Of a stretch of 64,000 nt of DNA, positions 45,430 to 57,992 are shown piece by piece (the first letter of the stretch is position 1; every line of letters starts with the position of its first letter). The notes below the pieces were generated by a model, which ran no database searches, was not told the DNA's origin, and saw nothing but the letters and a program-made list of their open reading frames with translations. Both the position numbers and the translations under genes were made by a program. Source of the stretch: Sphagnum compactum (taxonomy: Eukaryota > Bryophyta > Sphagnopsida > Sphagnales); NCBI GenBank assembly GCA_965153455.1, contig OZ234495.1, forward strand, positions 16,302,875 to 16,366,874. The letters run 5' to 3'.

Positions 45430-48400
45430 GTTTATAGGTTAGAATTTCTCAATAGGGACTTACTTTGAGATTATTAACTTGAGTACACATATGATGTAAG
45501 TAATTGTTATGTGTAACTTACAAAATTAAAAGATCTATCGACTTATAAAGTGAATTCAATAGATTGTGTGCCATAATAGTAAGTTTTTTTTTCCAAACTT
45601 CAAAATGGTTCAATGATTGATATTATCATTGTTAGGGATTTCATTTTAGTTATACAATATATTAATAAAATCAAGTTTTACAAATTTTACAACATATCAA
45701 TTGTATGTAATTCTTATGAACTTTCTATCATATTTTGTCAATGGTAAAAAGTTTGGGTCTTTTCATAATCCATATCACTATGGAAAATTATTCATTTTAT
45801 TTTGAGTTTGTGCAGACATGGATAAATCAATTTTCTTTAGTTGGGTCTCAAGTAATAGATAAAACAATTATTTGAATTGAATAGATTGAACATTGTTTAA
45901 CTATTCAGTCCTTCCAAATAGTTAAACAAATCCAATGGAGATGGACTTTGGGTGATATTTTCATATGTTGCAAAGTGAGTTGCTTTGGTTTACACTCACC
46001 CATAGAGAAATTTCAAGCCTTTTCAACTCCAATTTTTGTGTTTGAAAAAACAAACAAAAATGAAGAAAAAACATTTTTCCCGATAGTTGTAGAACTTGCT
46101 CATTTGAAGTTCTCTGAAGTAGTTGAACATACTTGCAATGTGAGGTTTTGAGCCATGGGGAGAGAAAGTAACTTTTTTGGGGGAAGTGGAAAAATTTGTT
46201 AAGGTCTTTTTTTTAATGTTCCTAGAAAGGTTTCAAACAAGTTGTGATCTATTGTTTTTCTTATTTGAAGTAAACTTGTGTGGAGGGAGGTTATTGGTAT
46301 GTAGTTTAAAAAAATATAGACCTTTTAATGCATCAAGATTTTCACCTTAGAAACAAATTCATATTTGTTGAAATGATAAGTGAAAAGAGGATTTAAACAA
46401 AAACTTTAATATGAGCTTTTGTAATGTTTGATGTATGTCATTTGATCCAATAGAGATTTTGTTGTGACCCTAGCCTTGGACTTGTGATAAAGGTTGGGGT
46501 GTTGCAAGAAGTGGGCCTAGGAGAATGTGTAGACACAAAATAAAGGAAACATATTCCATCGTGAAGGGGGAGGCATCCCAAGATTGCTAGGATGAATTCC
46601 CATTTTGGGAGTTAGGATTTAGACTCCTTGGAAGGTTTAGAGGGCGATTTGGAAAGGGGGCGATCAAATCACCTCCAAATCATGATCTTTAGCTGATTGA
46701 AAAAATCTCATTATAAACTATAAGATTATGGGGTGTATGCTCAAAACATACGTGTTTTGAAGGAGTTGTGACAATCCAAAGATCCAAGACACTATGTGTC
46801 CATGGTTTGGGGAATCCATTTTGGAACACTTGGAAAAAACCCAATTCAATGCAACCCCTTACACTTTTTTATCAAGCCAATTTTTTAAAAAAATTCCTAC
46901 TAGCAAATCAAGGTCATGTGTGCAATTAAGAGCTCCCAAACAATTTGACGATCTTTTGATATCTTTTAAACAATATTTCAACATATTTAAATTATTAATA
47001 TCTATGACCATTGTAAGAGATTTCAAGCTCTTCTTATGAATGAATGAACAAATTTCCAAACAACCTTTGATTGAAACCCCATATTATTTTGATAATATAA
47101 AAAGCTCAACTTAAAACTATGTAAAATAATAGAAACATGTTTATTCATTGATTATTTATTTTACCTTTTATGTTGTGTAAGCCTGGAACCTTTGTTGATT
47201 TCAAATCCACTTTGATGAATGTGCAAATGTATTCAAGTGTTTACTTGGATATTTGGCACCATTATTCATATGTATGAATCATCTTGTAGGGTATTACTTT
47301 CAAATAATTTCCACCAATATAGGGATCAATTTGTGATGTAAAGAATCAACATATGAAATGCCAACGATATTAGTGTTGTTTTACACTATAGCAAAAACAA
47401 TGTCAAGGCTTGTGAAACCATTGAAAAGAAGTGTTGGATTAAAATAGTCTTAATCCTCTTTGTATTGGAAAAGTTGACCATGTGCTTCCTTTTGTTGACA
47501 TTAAGAAATTAAGAATTGCTAGTGTAACTCCGAAAGCTATCATGTTCTTCATATTGCACTAATGCAACAATTGTCAAGGTTGAACAAATGATTGAACCAA
47601 ATTACACTTTGATAATGAAAAGGTACCAAAGAATCAAACACCCAAAAAGTTTGATCACGTACATTGTCAACTATGAAAGAAGATGGAGCCATCCTTCCTT
47701 GCTAACTGACTTCAAAATGTGGTGTGCAATGTGATACGAGTGGAGCTATGCATGGATGGCGATGAAGAGAGCTTTTGTGTCCCCAAAGGTGCAAAGATAG
47801 AGAAAATTGGTTCCTATGAAGGTGTTCAAATGGCTTAAAAGTCCAAGGGTAATAGGCAGGCAATACAAACTCACAACAGTTTTTCCATTGGCAAAATTTC
47901 ACTAAAAAAATAAAAATTAAAAGTTAAAAGTTTTTTTTAAAAAAAGGGGTTATTTTGGAGGTTTTCAGTTTTCAAAAGGGAGAAAAAACAGAGAGTTGCC
48001 AGATTTGTTATATTTGGTTTTCATCTTGTATCCCAACGAATAGAAGGATGATTATTTTTGGTTTATAATCTTCCTAGGGATGATTACCACCTTTTCAACA
48101 TCTTCCCAATGGATGATAGCCACTTTGGCTACAAACAAAAATTCCCACAAAAACACACTGACACAGAGTGGGTGTGATGGAATTAGATTGAAATGTGTCA
48201 TATGACCCCTTTTTGTGATTATTTTGTCAATTACTCCTTTATTTTTTTATGGGTCTTGGGTGTGTAATGGGTAGTGCCTGGGTGGGCCACATGGAAACGG
48301 ACCTTTAACCAACCATAGGTTGTTGGGTTGGGAAGGGGTATCATTACTTGGTTAGAAAAATCCCTCTCAAAATGGAAACTGTCAATATAAAAAATTAGGA

Positions 48401-48888
48401 CATGAGGTGGTGACTACACTCATGCAGAGGCAGAAGGTTAAGGTTGGTTTTCTCACTATCCCATAAGCACTTTGAGGCTTATGGTGAGGTGTAAATTTTC
48501 AACAAGTGGAAAGTCACACACAAACATCATCATTCATGTGTTGGATTGTTTTTTGGAGGGCCACTTTTGATGGCCTTATGAAGAAGCAATACTAGTAGTA
48601 GGTATATGAGTTTGGGATTAACAAACATTTTGTTAGTCAAACAAGGCGTCTTGGACACTGGCTGAACGGAGGAGACTACTCTCACACAAGCAACAACATA
48701 CCTAACAAAAAACAAAATAATGGTCAGCTTGGAAACCAGTGCAAACTTGTTGCTATCTTACTCATTGTGTTTGGCCCACCCAAAACACAAAACTCTGATT
48801 TTGTTTAAAGAAAAAATTAATTTTTTAAAAATAGATTTTAGGGTAGGGTAAAGCTTGAGACCGTGTGTTTACCAAGTGTAAATACTTA
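45430..48888. other. AT-rich intergenic DNA
   Basis: No gene recognised on either strand. Short open frames (for example 45,948-46,151 and 46,794-47,039) have no family resemblance. A phrase ending CACTTTGGCTAC near 48,140 recurs near 14,440, 51,070 and 61,790 in related contexts and points to a short dispersed repeat. Confidence 0.5.
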
Positions 48889-49158
48889 AAGACCTGCTCC
48901 GATTGATTATTTATTTATTTATTATTATTTTTTGGGCTTTTTTTTTTCCTAATGGGTACACCATGGGAAAAAGCAAAAGAAAAAAAGGGGGACATTTGGA
49001 AAAGCCCCCCCCATTGGGGCAGAGTGGGCATTCCATTTTTTGTGGGCGTTTCGCTTTTCAAAATGCCCACCAACCAGACAGCGCGAATCAAAGAGAAAAA
49101 AGATGCTGGGTAAATGTGCCCTCAAATTACACTAAAAAACAAATTTGGAGCAGGTCTT
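48889..49158. mobile_element. MITE-like element with 12-bp perfect TIR
   Basis: AAGACCTGCTCC at 48,889-48,900 is the exact reverse complement of GGAGCAGGTCTT at 49,147-49,158. The 270-bp interior is non-coding and includes C-runs and a GGGCATTCC/GGGCGTTTCG pair. Part of it resembles 18,170-18,325. No clear target duplication: flanks are ACTTA and GAAGA. Confidence 0.45.
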
Positions 49159-49806
49159 GAAGAAGAAGAAGTAGAGGCTAGTTCTACTTGAAACTCAAAT
49201 GTGAAACTTGAATATCTATTAAACTTGCAACACACAGGATGGAGCGCTTCCCAAGAAGGTACTAGAATCAATCGGGAGCTGTTTCATGTGTAGCTAGCTC
49301 AATCAGACAAGCTGCACCCCCAAGGGACCAGGAGATCTGGATTTGGGGTTCTTTGGTAGTAAAGATTCTTCCATTCTTCTGTTCCAAAAGAAGGAAGAAA
49401 ACAGACACATATAATAAGTAATATTGCGTGCGTAAGTAAGTAACTCGCTAGCTAGCTAGGAAAGACAACCAGCCATCACTGCACTTGCCACTCATCTGTT
49501 CCAAAATGTCTCTGCACAAGTTCATTATTTTTAGAGGTATGAAGAAGTGTAGGAATGTAAGAGTAGAGACCCAATAGTCAACCAAGCTTTTAATGGGTTG
49601 TGGCCTTTTTCCACTAAGAATCAACAGCGCTAATAAGAAACAGGAAACAAGGAGGAAGTTGGAAGTTGGAACCTCCTCTCCTCCCCCCCAATCCATCATG
49701 GTCACGTCACCAGTGAGTTCAGACCTAAATGGAGAAAGGAGTGTGCACTACTCTGTGTTATATGTTCTCTTCAGGCTCTCATCAATCTGCCTTTGTGGTG
49801 TATCTA

Positions 49807-49951
49807 TACTGCAACAAAAAGGTGTCCTTGTGATTTCGATAGATTTTCATTGAATTCATTTGTCTTAGTAAATGGGGGACTAGTTGAAAAACAATGAATT
49901 CACTGATCTAGTGAACTGGAATTAATGAATTGCAACGTTTTGTAATAATAG
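49807..49951 (+). mobile_element. CACTA-type MITE, third copy, diverged
   Basis: Starts TACTGCAACAAAAAGGTGTC and ends GTTTTGTAATAATAG. Internal GAATTCA words and GGGGGACTA correspond to the copy at 8,234-8,387. Both terminal CA/TG pairs are mutated and no target duplication remains, so this is the oldest of the three copies. Confidence 0.6.
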
Positions 49952-50170
49952 TCCTTTGCCATCCTCTACATCATGCATGCAGAGATGCCTTTGAGAGGGT
50001 GTAATAAGCAGCATGCAGAGACAAAGATACTGTACCTGTTAAATGGCAACTTGTGAGAATTTTGTTAACTCCAATGAGACTCTTAGTTCCAAGAAGGGCC
50101 AGAGTGAACTAGCACCCACCAACTCACCATGCAAGATGGGGCCAGAGTGAAGCAGCACCTACCAGTGCAC

Positions 50171-50505
50171 CATGAGGAAGGGAGGGAGGGATGGATGGAT
50201 GGTACGTGGTCTGGTAATAGTTTTCTCTTGGGCTCCAGTTCCCTAGCTAACCATGGTGGTTATCTCAGTTGTCTTTTATTTCTAACCACCTCCTACTGTC
50301 CCTGAGAAGCTGCAGTCTTGTTACTAAGTAGCTACTAAGACAGCCCTTATCTACTTACCAAGGAGTCACTTATTTTCATTTCTATCAGCCTGAATATAGG
50401 ATCTACTACTTCTTACCCAATGGGTTACCAAGGTGAAACCGAATATTCCACTCAGCAAAGGTTCATCCACAACTGAGGCATAACAGGCATCTGGTGGATG
50501 GTACG
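50171..50505 (+). repeat. Dispersed repeat family R1, copy c
   Basis: Contains GGCTCCAGTTCCC, AGCTAACCATGGTGGTT, AAGGTGAAACC, GGTTCATCCACAACTGAG and CAGGCAT...GGTGGATGG in the same order as copy a. A further partial match to the second half occurs at about 50,690-50,770. Confidence 0.7.
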
Positions 50506-50779
50506 CTATGTATTATCATCCATGTGCATCTACCTACCTTGTAGTCACCAAGTGTGTTAACTCTTACTCTAGTTACATAATAACCGCTTGCATTCTTTTA
50601 CCTGCTTGTACATATGATACTTGCTCACTTACATAGGTAGTTACCTTGGAAGGGGAGGGGTAAGTAAGGGGGGTTTATGAGATGATAGCTGGGCAAGGTG
50701 GAAGTGGAACCTTGGTAACTCAATTGTGGATGAATCATGATTGAACCACAACAGGCTTCCAATGGATGCTGAGTCACTT

Positions 50780-53410
50780 GATCCTCAAAGAGACAAGTTT
50801 AAAGTCGCCAACCTGAACATAGTTGTGAAACAAATGAATTCAATTCTCGAAACCAAATAAACCTTGAACTTGTTATATGCTAGTGAAAAATTCTTGGTAG
50901 AGTTGATGCAATATGAGTATAACTTTACACAAGAATTTCCTGGCAACTAAGTGTAATGATCCTAGTCAGAGAAGCACCTACTCATGACTTGCTTGGATTG
51001 GGGTTTGTTTGTTTCAATTTTATGATGTAGCTGATGTTGCCATCATCCATAAGATGATTTAGCCAGATTTGGCTACATACTATATATGAAAATAGAAAAA
51101 AACCAGAGTCCTTCTATATTCTTGACTACTTACTGGAACTTAGCGTAAAAATCTGGTGATTTGGATTGTTTTCTTTGAAATCTGATGAATGCGGGCTATT
51201 TTTTCATGAAAAATCCTTTGTATAGGTCAAAATCATATTTTTCAGGTCAAAATTTGGCCCCAAAAAAAAACACTGACTTGGATGATACATATTCCTTTAC
51301 TTGGACACAAGAATAAATGAAGGGAAAAGGTAGTACAAGCATTGGACATGTAACACCAAAATTGGTTATGCATAAACATTTTTTGATGAAGGATTATGTT
51401 ACTTTCGATTCATATATCTTTAGTTAATTACTGTGGGTTAGGCACAAATAAAAGTCAATTATATTACCTCCTACAGGACAATACACTAAAGATATATAAT
51501 AACATAAGAGTTCATTCATGGAGAGGTTGAGTATTCTATAATACTAGCAGGTTGCATAATGTTATTGGCCTAAAGTTAATAAATGATAATATCTATTAAA
51601 CTTATATGAAAAGAATAAATGATTCATCCATTCCACCTTTAAGTAATTAAGGGGGTTATGGGTGGAGCTTCAACCTAATTCACCAGTCTCATTATCATAC
51701 TTTTATATAAGCCTTGTAACATGATTTTTGTGTAATGGACGTATGATCCAATAAACCCATGTATTGTTTCAATCGTGAAAAAAGTTGACAAAGGAGTGCT
51801 TATGTAAGAGTGCTTATGTGTAGTATTAGGTGGGTGACCCTCATAAGGTAAGGTCTTTAAACATGTGTGATGAATTGCCTATTTGAGTGTAATGTACATA
51901 AAGACCAAGTTTTAAGTACATGGGTGTTCCTAGCCCAACGAGACATGTCAGTTTCACCCTTGTGTTATGCATGAGTGTTGTGTTAGATTCTGATTCATCC
52001 AGTCTACCTTTGTGTTTGAAAATAGATATTCCAAAAATAAACCCTAGTAAGTTTAGACCCATCCTAAGCTATAAGCACATAAGTTTGTTACAAGTCACAA
52101 ACTCTTGGCTCTCAGAGCCTCCCCTCCCCCCACCCTCAAAGAGAAGGTAGGAAGCTAGAGAGAAAGTGAGGCATGCATTTCCTTTTGTGAAAAAGCAAAA
52201 AATGCTCTTGTATGGTTCCAGTAGCCAACTGACTTTGCTACCCTATTACTAATAGGTGTTCAGTCAGTCAACCCTAAACCCTAAAAACAATAGCCATGTG
52301 GTTGCCTCAGCTTGTGGATCTGGTGATGTATGCACTGTGATGATGCAAAACAGCTATCTAGCTGCTATAACTTCTTTTAAGGTAGTTGAAGACGTTGATG
52401 AGTAAGTACAGTTTTTCTAAAAATCAGTTCCCCTGGCAATCCTTGTCAGGTTTAACCAGGTCTTTAAGGATTGAGCTTCTCTTTACTAAAAGGTTCCTTG
52501 CTGTATTTATTTTCAATGGTCACTAGTTGTTATCATCCCATATGAATCCATGTTTACCTGATTTTTTTTGGTGGGGGGTTTTGCTCTCAAAACCTGTAGA
52601 AAAAGAAAAAAAACAAAGAAAAATTGCCTCCTGGAGAAAATGCCCTAAACAAGGGTAGTTGTTAGGGTTTCTAATTGCCATATTTTTAAACATAAATTGG
52701 AGTTAGTTCCCACATTTCTACACTATTTTACTGCTAGGTAGCCAAGAATATAGAAGCATGCTTAAATTCTTTTTTTTTTCAACTTTCAGATCTCGTTTAT
52801 TGCCAAATTTGGCCAAAACTTCTTATGGAGGCTATACACGTTGATCACACTTGCATTTTATTGGTGATACTCAATAAAACACATTGAGTACAACCAAAAT
52901 TTGTAAATGTCAATGACTATAGGGTTTTGCAAAGTTATTACAAATCCTATATTCATAAATCCTTTGCGAATGAAAGCTTAGAGAATCCAAAAAGCATGTT
53001 TGAAGTTTGAACCTACTGGTGCATCCAATATTTCTTATATCCGTATTCATCATTGGCAAAATGTACTTCAATTTCTCAGACTTTTGGCAAGAAATTATGT
53101 GAAGATGTCAGCAGTCATTAAGTGAGAAGTGATTTTATTGAATGTCTAGTACCCAGCCAATCTCCTGATGCATCACTTGCCAACATCACTCCCAACAAGT
53201 GAAAATGAACTTGGGCAAGACAAATAATTTGTCAAACATAAATCTCCACAATGTTTCAATTTCCATTGATCAAAGAGCAAATGTACACACCTAAGGTACC
53301 TGAACCTACCCTCCCATGAGTCCATGAAGTGCTTAGAACCTTGCATTAACCGTCTTCTCTACCCTCCTAATAAGATCCAACACCAAGGTGCCGAGACTAG
53401 GGTAGGTCCT
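50780..53410. other. Intergenic DNA
   Basis: No gene recognised. CCCTAAACCCTAAA at 52,273-52,286 is a short telomere-type motif. Short phrases around AAATTTGGC recur near 14,400, 51,070, 52,800 and 61,750. Open frames are short and unconvincing. Confidence 0.5.
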
Positions 53411-53414
53411 CTCC

Positions 53415-53617
53415 ATAGGTAGGTAGGTAGATAGTGGAATAATAGGTGGTTACTAGATAAGCAGATCTATGTAGATGGTTAGAACATAGTTGAGGGCTAG
53501 TGGGTTGTTTGTAGGTAGGGTAAGAGAAACAGAAACTGAACTACAATGGTTAGCTAAGGAATTGGAGCCCAATGGAAAAGTGTTTTCCTGTCCACCCACC
53601 ATCCATCCCTCATGGTC
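53415..53617 (-). repeat. Dispersed repeat family R1, copy d (partial)
   Basis: Has TAGGTAGGTAG, GGTTAGCTAAGGAATTGGAG, CCCA and CCACCATCCATCCCTCATGG in the order of copy b, so it is in minus orientation. The half with GGTTCATCCACAACT is missing. Confidence 0.55.
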
Positions 53618-54618
53618 CACTGGTTGCTGTCAGTTCACTCCCCTGCAAGCTCTCAGTTTCCTGGACATCGAAGCTGCAAAGCAACTTATGTTGAATAGCC
53701 CAAGAGTGAGAGCCACTTTGTGTTTCAGAAAGCTCAGAGTTTTGCAGTAATACTGACATCCATTGCAACTTACAGTTGGACTTTACTGGACCTTACTGAC
53801 AGAAATGGTCTTGTGGATGACTGTCACACAAAACATTCCAACTAGGGCAGTGGTCATTGCTAGAGGCAATAATCTGCCTGAACCCTAGGACCCTAGACTA
53901 AAACCCTAAACCCTGACCATAGAGACAAATTCAAAATCAATGGATTGCATGCAAAACTTCACCCAATTTATCAGAGATGGATGAGAGGATGGTTCGTATT
54001 ACTGCTATGGAGGGAGAATGTTTCTATTATTATTACAGTCTGAAAATTTTGGTGGTGCTGCTGAAGGAGCTAAACTCAAAAGTCACAGACAATAGCAAAA
54101 ACCTGTTGGGCAATGCAGTGACAACAGTTGCACCAGATCAAACATGGTAGCAGGGTTATCTATTGTACACTCTCTTGATGGAAATTTTCGAAAAATGTTC
54201 AACTATAGTTGCCCTCTTCCACAGGGCTTCAAGGGGTTAAACCACAGGTCAACTAAGATCAATATTACAAAAGGGCATGCAGTGGAAAGTGAGAGGGAAG
54301 AAGGAGTTCTGTTCCTTTTTTTGGGGGCGGATTTTACAGCATAACCTAAAAAGTGTTGCTTTCATATGAGCATTCGTCCAGGATTTAGTACTGCTCCATT
54401 GGGTAGGCCATTTCCAGGGCTGCCGCATGATGGGTTCCAAAATAGCTCAGAGAAGTTATTATCCATGTGCCATATGTTGCTCATGATAAGACTTCCGTTT
54501 TCAACCTGCATCAAAATAGGCCACATTTTCAAGTCTCCAAATGTACACTTGTGATTGTTCGGTTCAGCATTCAACACTAATAAAAGCATTTCTCTTTGTA
54601 CAACTTGATTTGTCCATG

Positions 54619-57600
54619 TCAATAGGGCAATATGACATGACACATCAAAACTTTCTCATCAAACACTGAACAGGAACTAGCATTGAAACAACTGGACCCA
54701 ACAAACCCAAGAAAACAACTAACCTGATTGGACTCGCTTTCCTCCTTGCTCTTTGTCCAAGCAGGTTGCTGGAGAAGCTCAGCTTCTTGAAATGCTAAGA
54801 TGTTGGATGAAAGATCAAACAGTAAATCAGGCTCCATGCCATCTGATCCAGGAACTTGGATGTCTGGAAGATCATCCACGGATACGGCATTGCCTGTAAA
54901 GTATGTTCCCCCCTCTTCAATTGCAATTCCTCCATCATTTGGGGAGCTTCCTATATCAGGTGTCCCCAACTTCAAGCCGTGTGCATATCTCAGTGGTGAA
55001 AGTCCAGAGTAAGGCAAGAGATTGCTCCCACATTCAGTTTGCTTATATGTTCCTGCATGTAATTCTTCACCAGAGCTTTCCTCACTGTGGCTAGGTAACT
55101 TGCCTAAAGAGTGGTTGATACTGCCAGATCCAACTGCTACCACTGGTACTCCAAATCCCTTCGTCTTGTCCTTGGTTGACTCTTTGTTCTGCACAGCTAA
55201 AGCGTTACATAAGCATTATGCAAATACATTTTAAAACAAACAAACAAAAAAATCATTATCATTGTCATGTCAGAAGCAAGATGGCTCCATGTGCCCTGTA
55301 GTCTGCAGATAGTGACATACTCCTTGTGCTTGCTTCCCTTGAACATGCAACTGCTTTCAACATAGATATGAACCAAAGTATGTACCTTGAAGAAATTAGA
55401 GGATCCACTCTGGCGCTTGCCATGACTTTGGAGTTGAGAGGATTGTTCCATCCAGCCTGAGTTGTTGAGATCTGAGATAGTAAGTAGCTGCTGAAAATGT
55501 TGAAGGATGTGAGCACTCATTCCAGGCTCTGATGAGTCAAACATGCCCTCAGATAAAAGTTGCTGGAAGTTGTTTAGGGCCCCAACAAACTGTCCACTGT
55601 TGAACATCTCCTTCAGGCTGCAAAACAGAGAGAAGCTAGTGAGTCCCTACTCATCACTAGGGTAGTCATTATGCTAAAAGACACACCTCCCAGAAAAAGA
55701 AGACCAAACAGTAAATCTGCGTATTTGTCAATATATTTTACAGTCCAGTCATTTAGCACTGACCCAATCACAGCAACACACTAGGATAGGTATGCTCAGT
55801 AGAATGAACCTACACAATGCAGTATGAACAGAATATGCCATGAAAGAAGTACAACTAAAAAGACACGAATAGCTTACAGGCATTAGAGCACAAAAACCTC
55901 TTTAAAAGACACAAGTGACATCCGCAGATTTAGAAAATCATGCTCTATCAGGTGCCAAACGAAATTCAGAAACCCAACAAAGGTATCCACATACAAGGAC
56001 ATAAGAGAAAGTCACAAGCCCAACAGTTGAGACAACCATGAACCTGGAATTGATTATACCTTTCTGGAACTCTGCTGATGTCAAGAGATGACACAAGCTT
56101 CGCCAACTGACGTTGCTCTTGGTCCGTGAGAAGACCTGTGTAAGTGTCAAAATTGATAATGTCCTGTACAAGAAGATAGTCTGGTTGTCACTGCTTGATC
56201 CTGAAGAAGATCAACAGGGAAGGCCTCCAGAAAGTATGATAAGGCTCAAGAAAACAATCCTAAAGCTGGAAGCAATAGCTTTACCTTCAATTCCAGAAAG
56301 ACTAGTGGAGACTGGCAGCTTTGGAGAACATCCCGCTTGTGGTAGGGGAAATTCTCTCTGCGCACAACTTTGATCTTTCAGGAGAGTAAACAGTGGCTTC
56401 ACGTATTATATGTTACACATAAATAACTGTATGTGGTATGAAGAGTAGTGTGTGGTACATAAAGCATACGTATCATTGATCAAACCTCACAGATGTTAAG
56501 GAGTCTCAACACACAGGAGTGCAACAGAAATTTGAACCCACAAACCAATTGGACAAACCAGGCACCCCATCTTTTAAAGCTTGATACTTACAAGAGTGCC
56601 TTATTAGGAGCCATGTGTTGGGCAGAGTGCAAGTAGCCCATGGCCTCCATCTTCTTCAAAGAATGTGTTGCCTTTTCCTTCATTCGTGCTGGAAAGATTG
56701 CTGCACCATTTGGAGACTCCACCATCACCCCATCAGTAACTCTTGTGTCAGTACCATGATGAAGAGCCTGTGTAGGCTTCAAATTGCCTGCACTTTCCAT
56801 CAAGAATGAGATGGTGTCACCAGGAGGCTCCTGCAACAGTGGCATGGGGGCTCGCTGTAGAAATACACTGTTGGCTCCTACATCCATAGCCATGGTTGAG
56901 GGCTTGCTTTCCACCAGCATCACATCTGATGACTCAGAGGGTGTAGCAGGTGAGGAGCTCACAGATGGTGACTCATTCATGAGGTCTTGGAAACGGCTAA
57001 TGAGTTTTTCAAGAGAAGTGCAAGCCCGGACCATTGATGTGCGTTTCCTGGAAGGAATAGGGCCCACCCAAGCAGGAACTGCAAGGCAAATTTAACACCA
57101 CCTCATCAGCATAACATGAAACATCAATGAAAGGTAAGGTGCTCATGGTCAGTTTTGGAGGAGACAAAAGGCAACCTGCAGAAGAATCACTCTGAACTGG
57201 AGAACTTCTGAACAAAGCAACTTTATCTGGCCCAGACACTCCTGACTCCAAGCTTGATGCTGTCTTGAGCTCCTCCTCTGCATCCTTGAGCAAGAGAGGG
57301 AGTGGGGGAGTTGGAGTTCTGTTCTCCCCATGTCCTCCATATGGTTCTTTGCGCTTATGAGAGCGGGGTGGATCAGAAGACAGCCTGTGGCTACCCTTCT
57401 TTCTACGTGCCGTACCTTCAGGGTTCCCAACACCTCCAAAGCCACCAGAATGCATTGGCATGTAGTTCAGAAGTGTCCCCTTGGTGCGCCATCTTGATCC
57501 ACATGCATTACAAAGGACTGGTTTCTCTGGAGGCCCATTTCGCCACAAGGGAGTTGCTGGAGGAAAAAGAGAGATACACACACATACACACACAAACTTC

Positions 57601-57885
57601 TTACAGGAACCATGCAATAACACACAAAGAACAAGGCTACAAATAAGATTGTGAGAGAGAGAGAGAGCACAAGTGACACCCTGGACCACACAAATGATGA
57701 ACATCCAATAAATAGCTCAGAGAGTTGACCTTGGGATTGTGTGAACAAGGACTGTGCTTGCTGTAGCCAATGTGGCCACAGACCAGTGTCAAAAGAGAGA
57801 CTTAGACAGAGAAAGAAGAAGACTCACTGGCAATTCCACAATGCCCACAGGGACCTTGCTTCCCCATGCGCCTTGGGGGACTCAT
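54619..57885 (-). CDS. GATA zinc-finger factor with DEUBAD-like region (GATA26/27 type)
   Basis: A nuclear DNA-binding regulator of plant GATA subfamily IV. Coding exons, minus strand: 57,885-57,828; 57,556-57,176; 57,078-56,592; 56,357-56,285; 56,163-56,060; 55,617-55,386; 55,188-54,724. All introns are GT-AG and all phases agree, giving 600 codons. The finger is C13-x2-C16-x18-C35-x2-C38 with Trp-Arg-Asn-Gly-Pro-Pro, split by intron 1. Basic Arg-Arg-Lys-Lys and Ser-Arg-Lys-Arg patches may direct nuclear import. Residues about 325-405 match the DEUBAD-like part of GATA26 (Asn-Phe-Gln-Gln-Leu-Leu). Exon 7 ends near a conserved Asp-Leu-Leu-Phe-Asp / Glu-Ala-Glu-Leu-Leu motif. Reading on from exon 7 adds 34 codons to TGA at 54,619; a last intron at CAG/GTTAGT is possible. 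An in-frame ATG at 57,867 is an alternative start. Confidence 0.9.
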
Positions 57886-57901
57886 GGTGGATAGCCTGAA
57901 A

Positions 57902-57992
57902 CTATGGTGGTGTCACACACCATGCAGCTCCATCATTCCCTGCTGCTGCTGTTGATGATGTTGGTGCAGTTGTGTAGTGCATCCACCCTCAT
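57902..57992 (-). promoter_or_regulatory. Overlapping upstream ORFs in the GATA leader
   Basis: Three short ORFs precede the main start: 57,992-57,933 (19 codons plus TGA), 57,982-57,902 (26 codons plus TAG) and 57,936-57,913 (7 codons plus TGA). They overlap a CAG-rich stretch and end 17 to 47 bases before the main ATG at 57,885. They could lower translation of the main frame. Confidence 0.55.
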
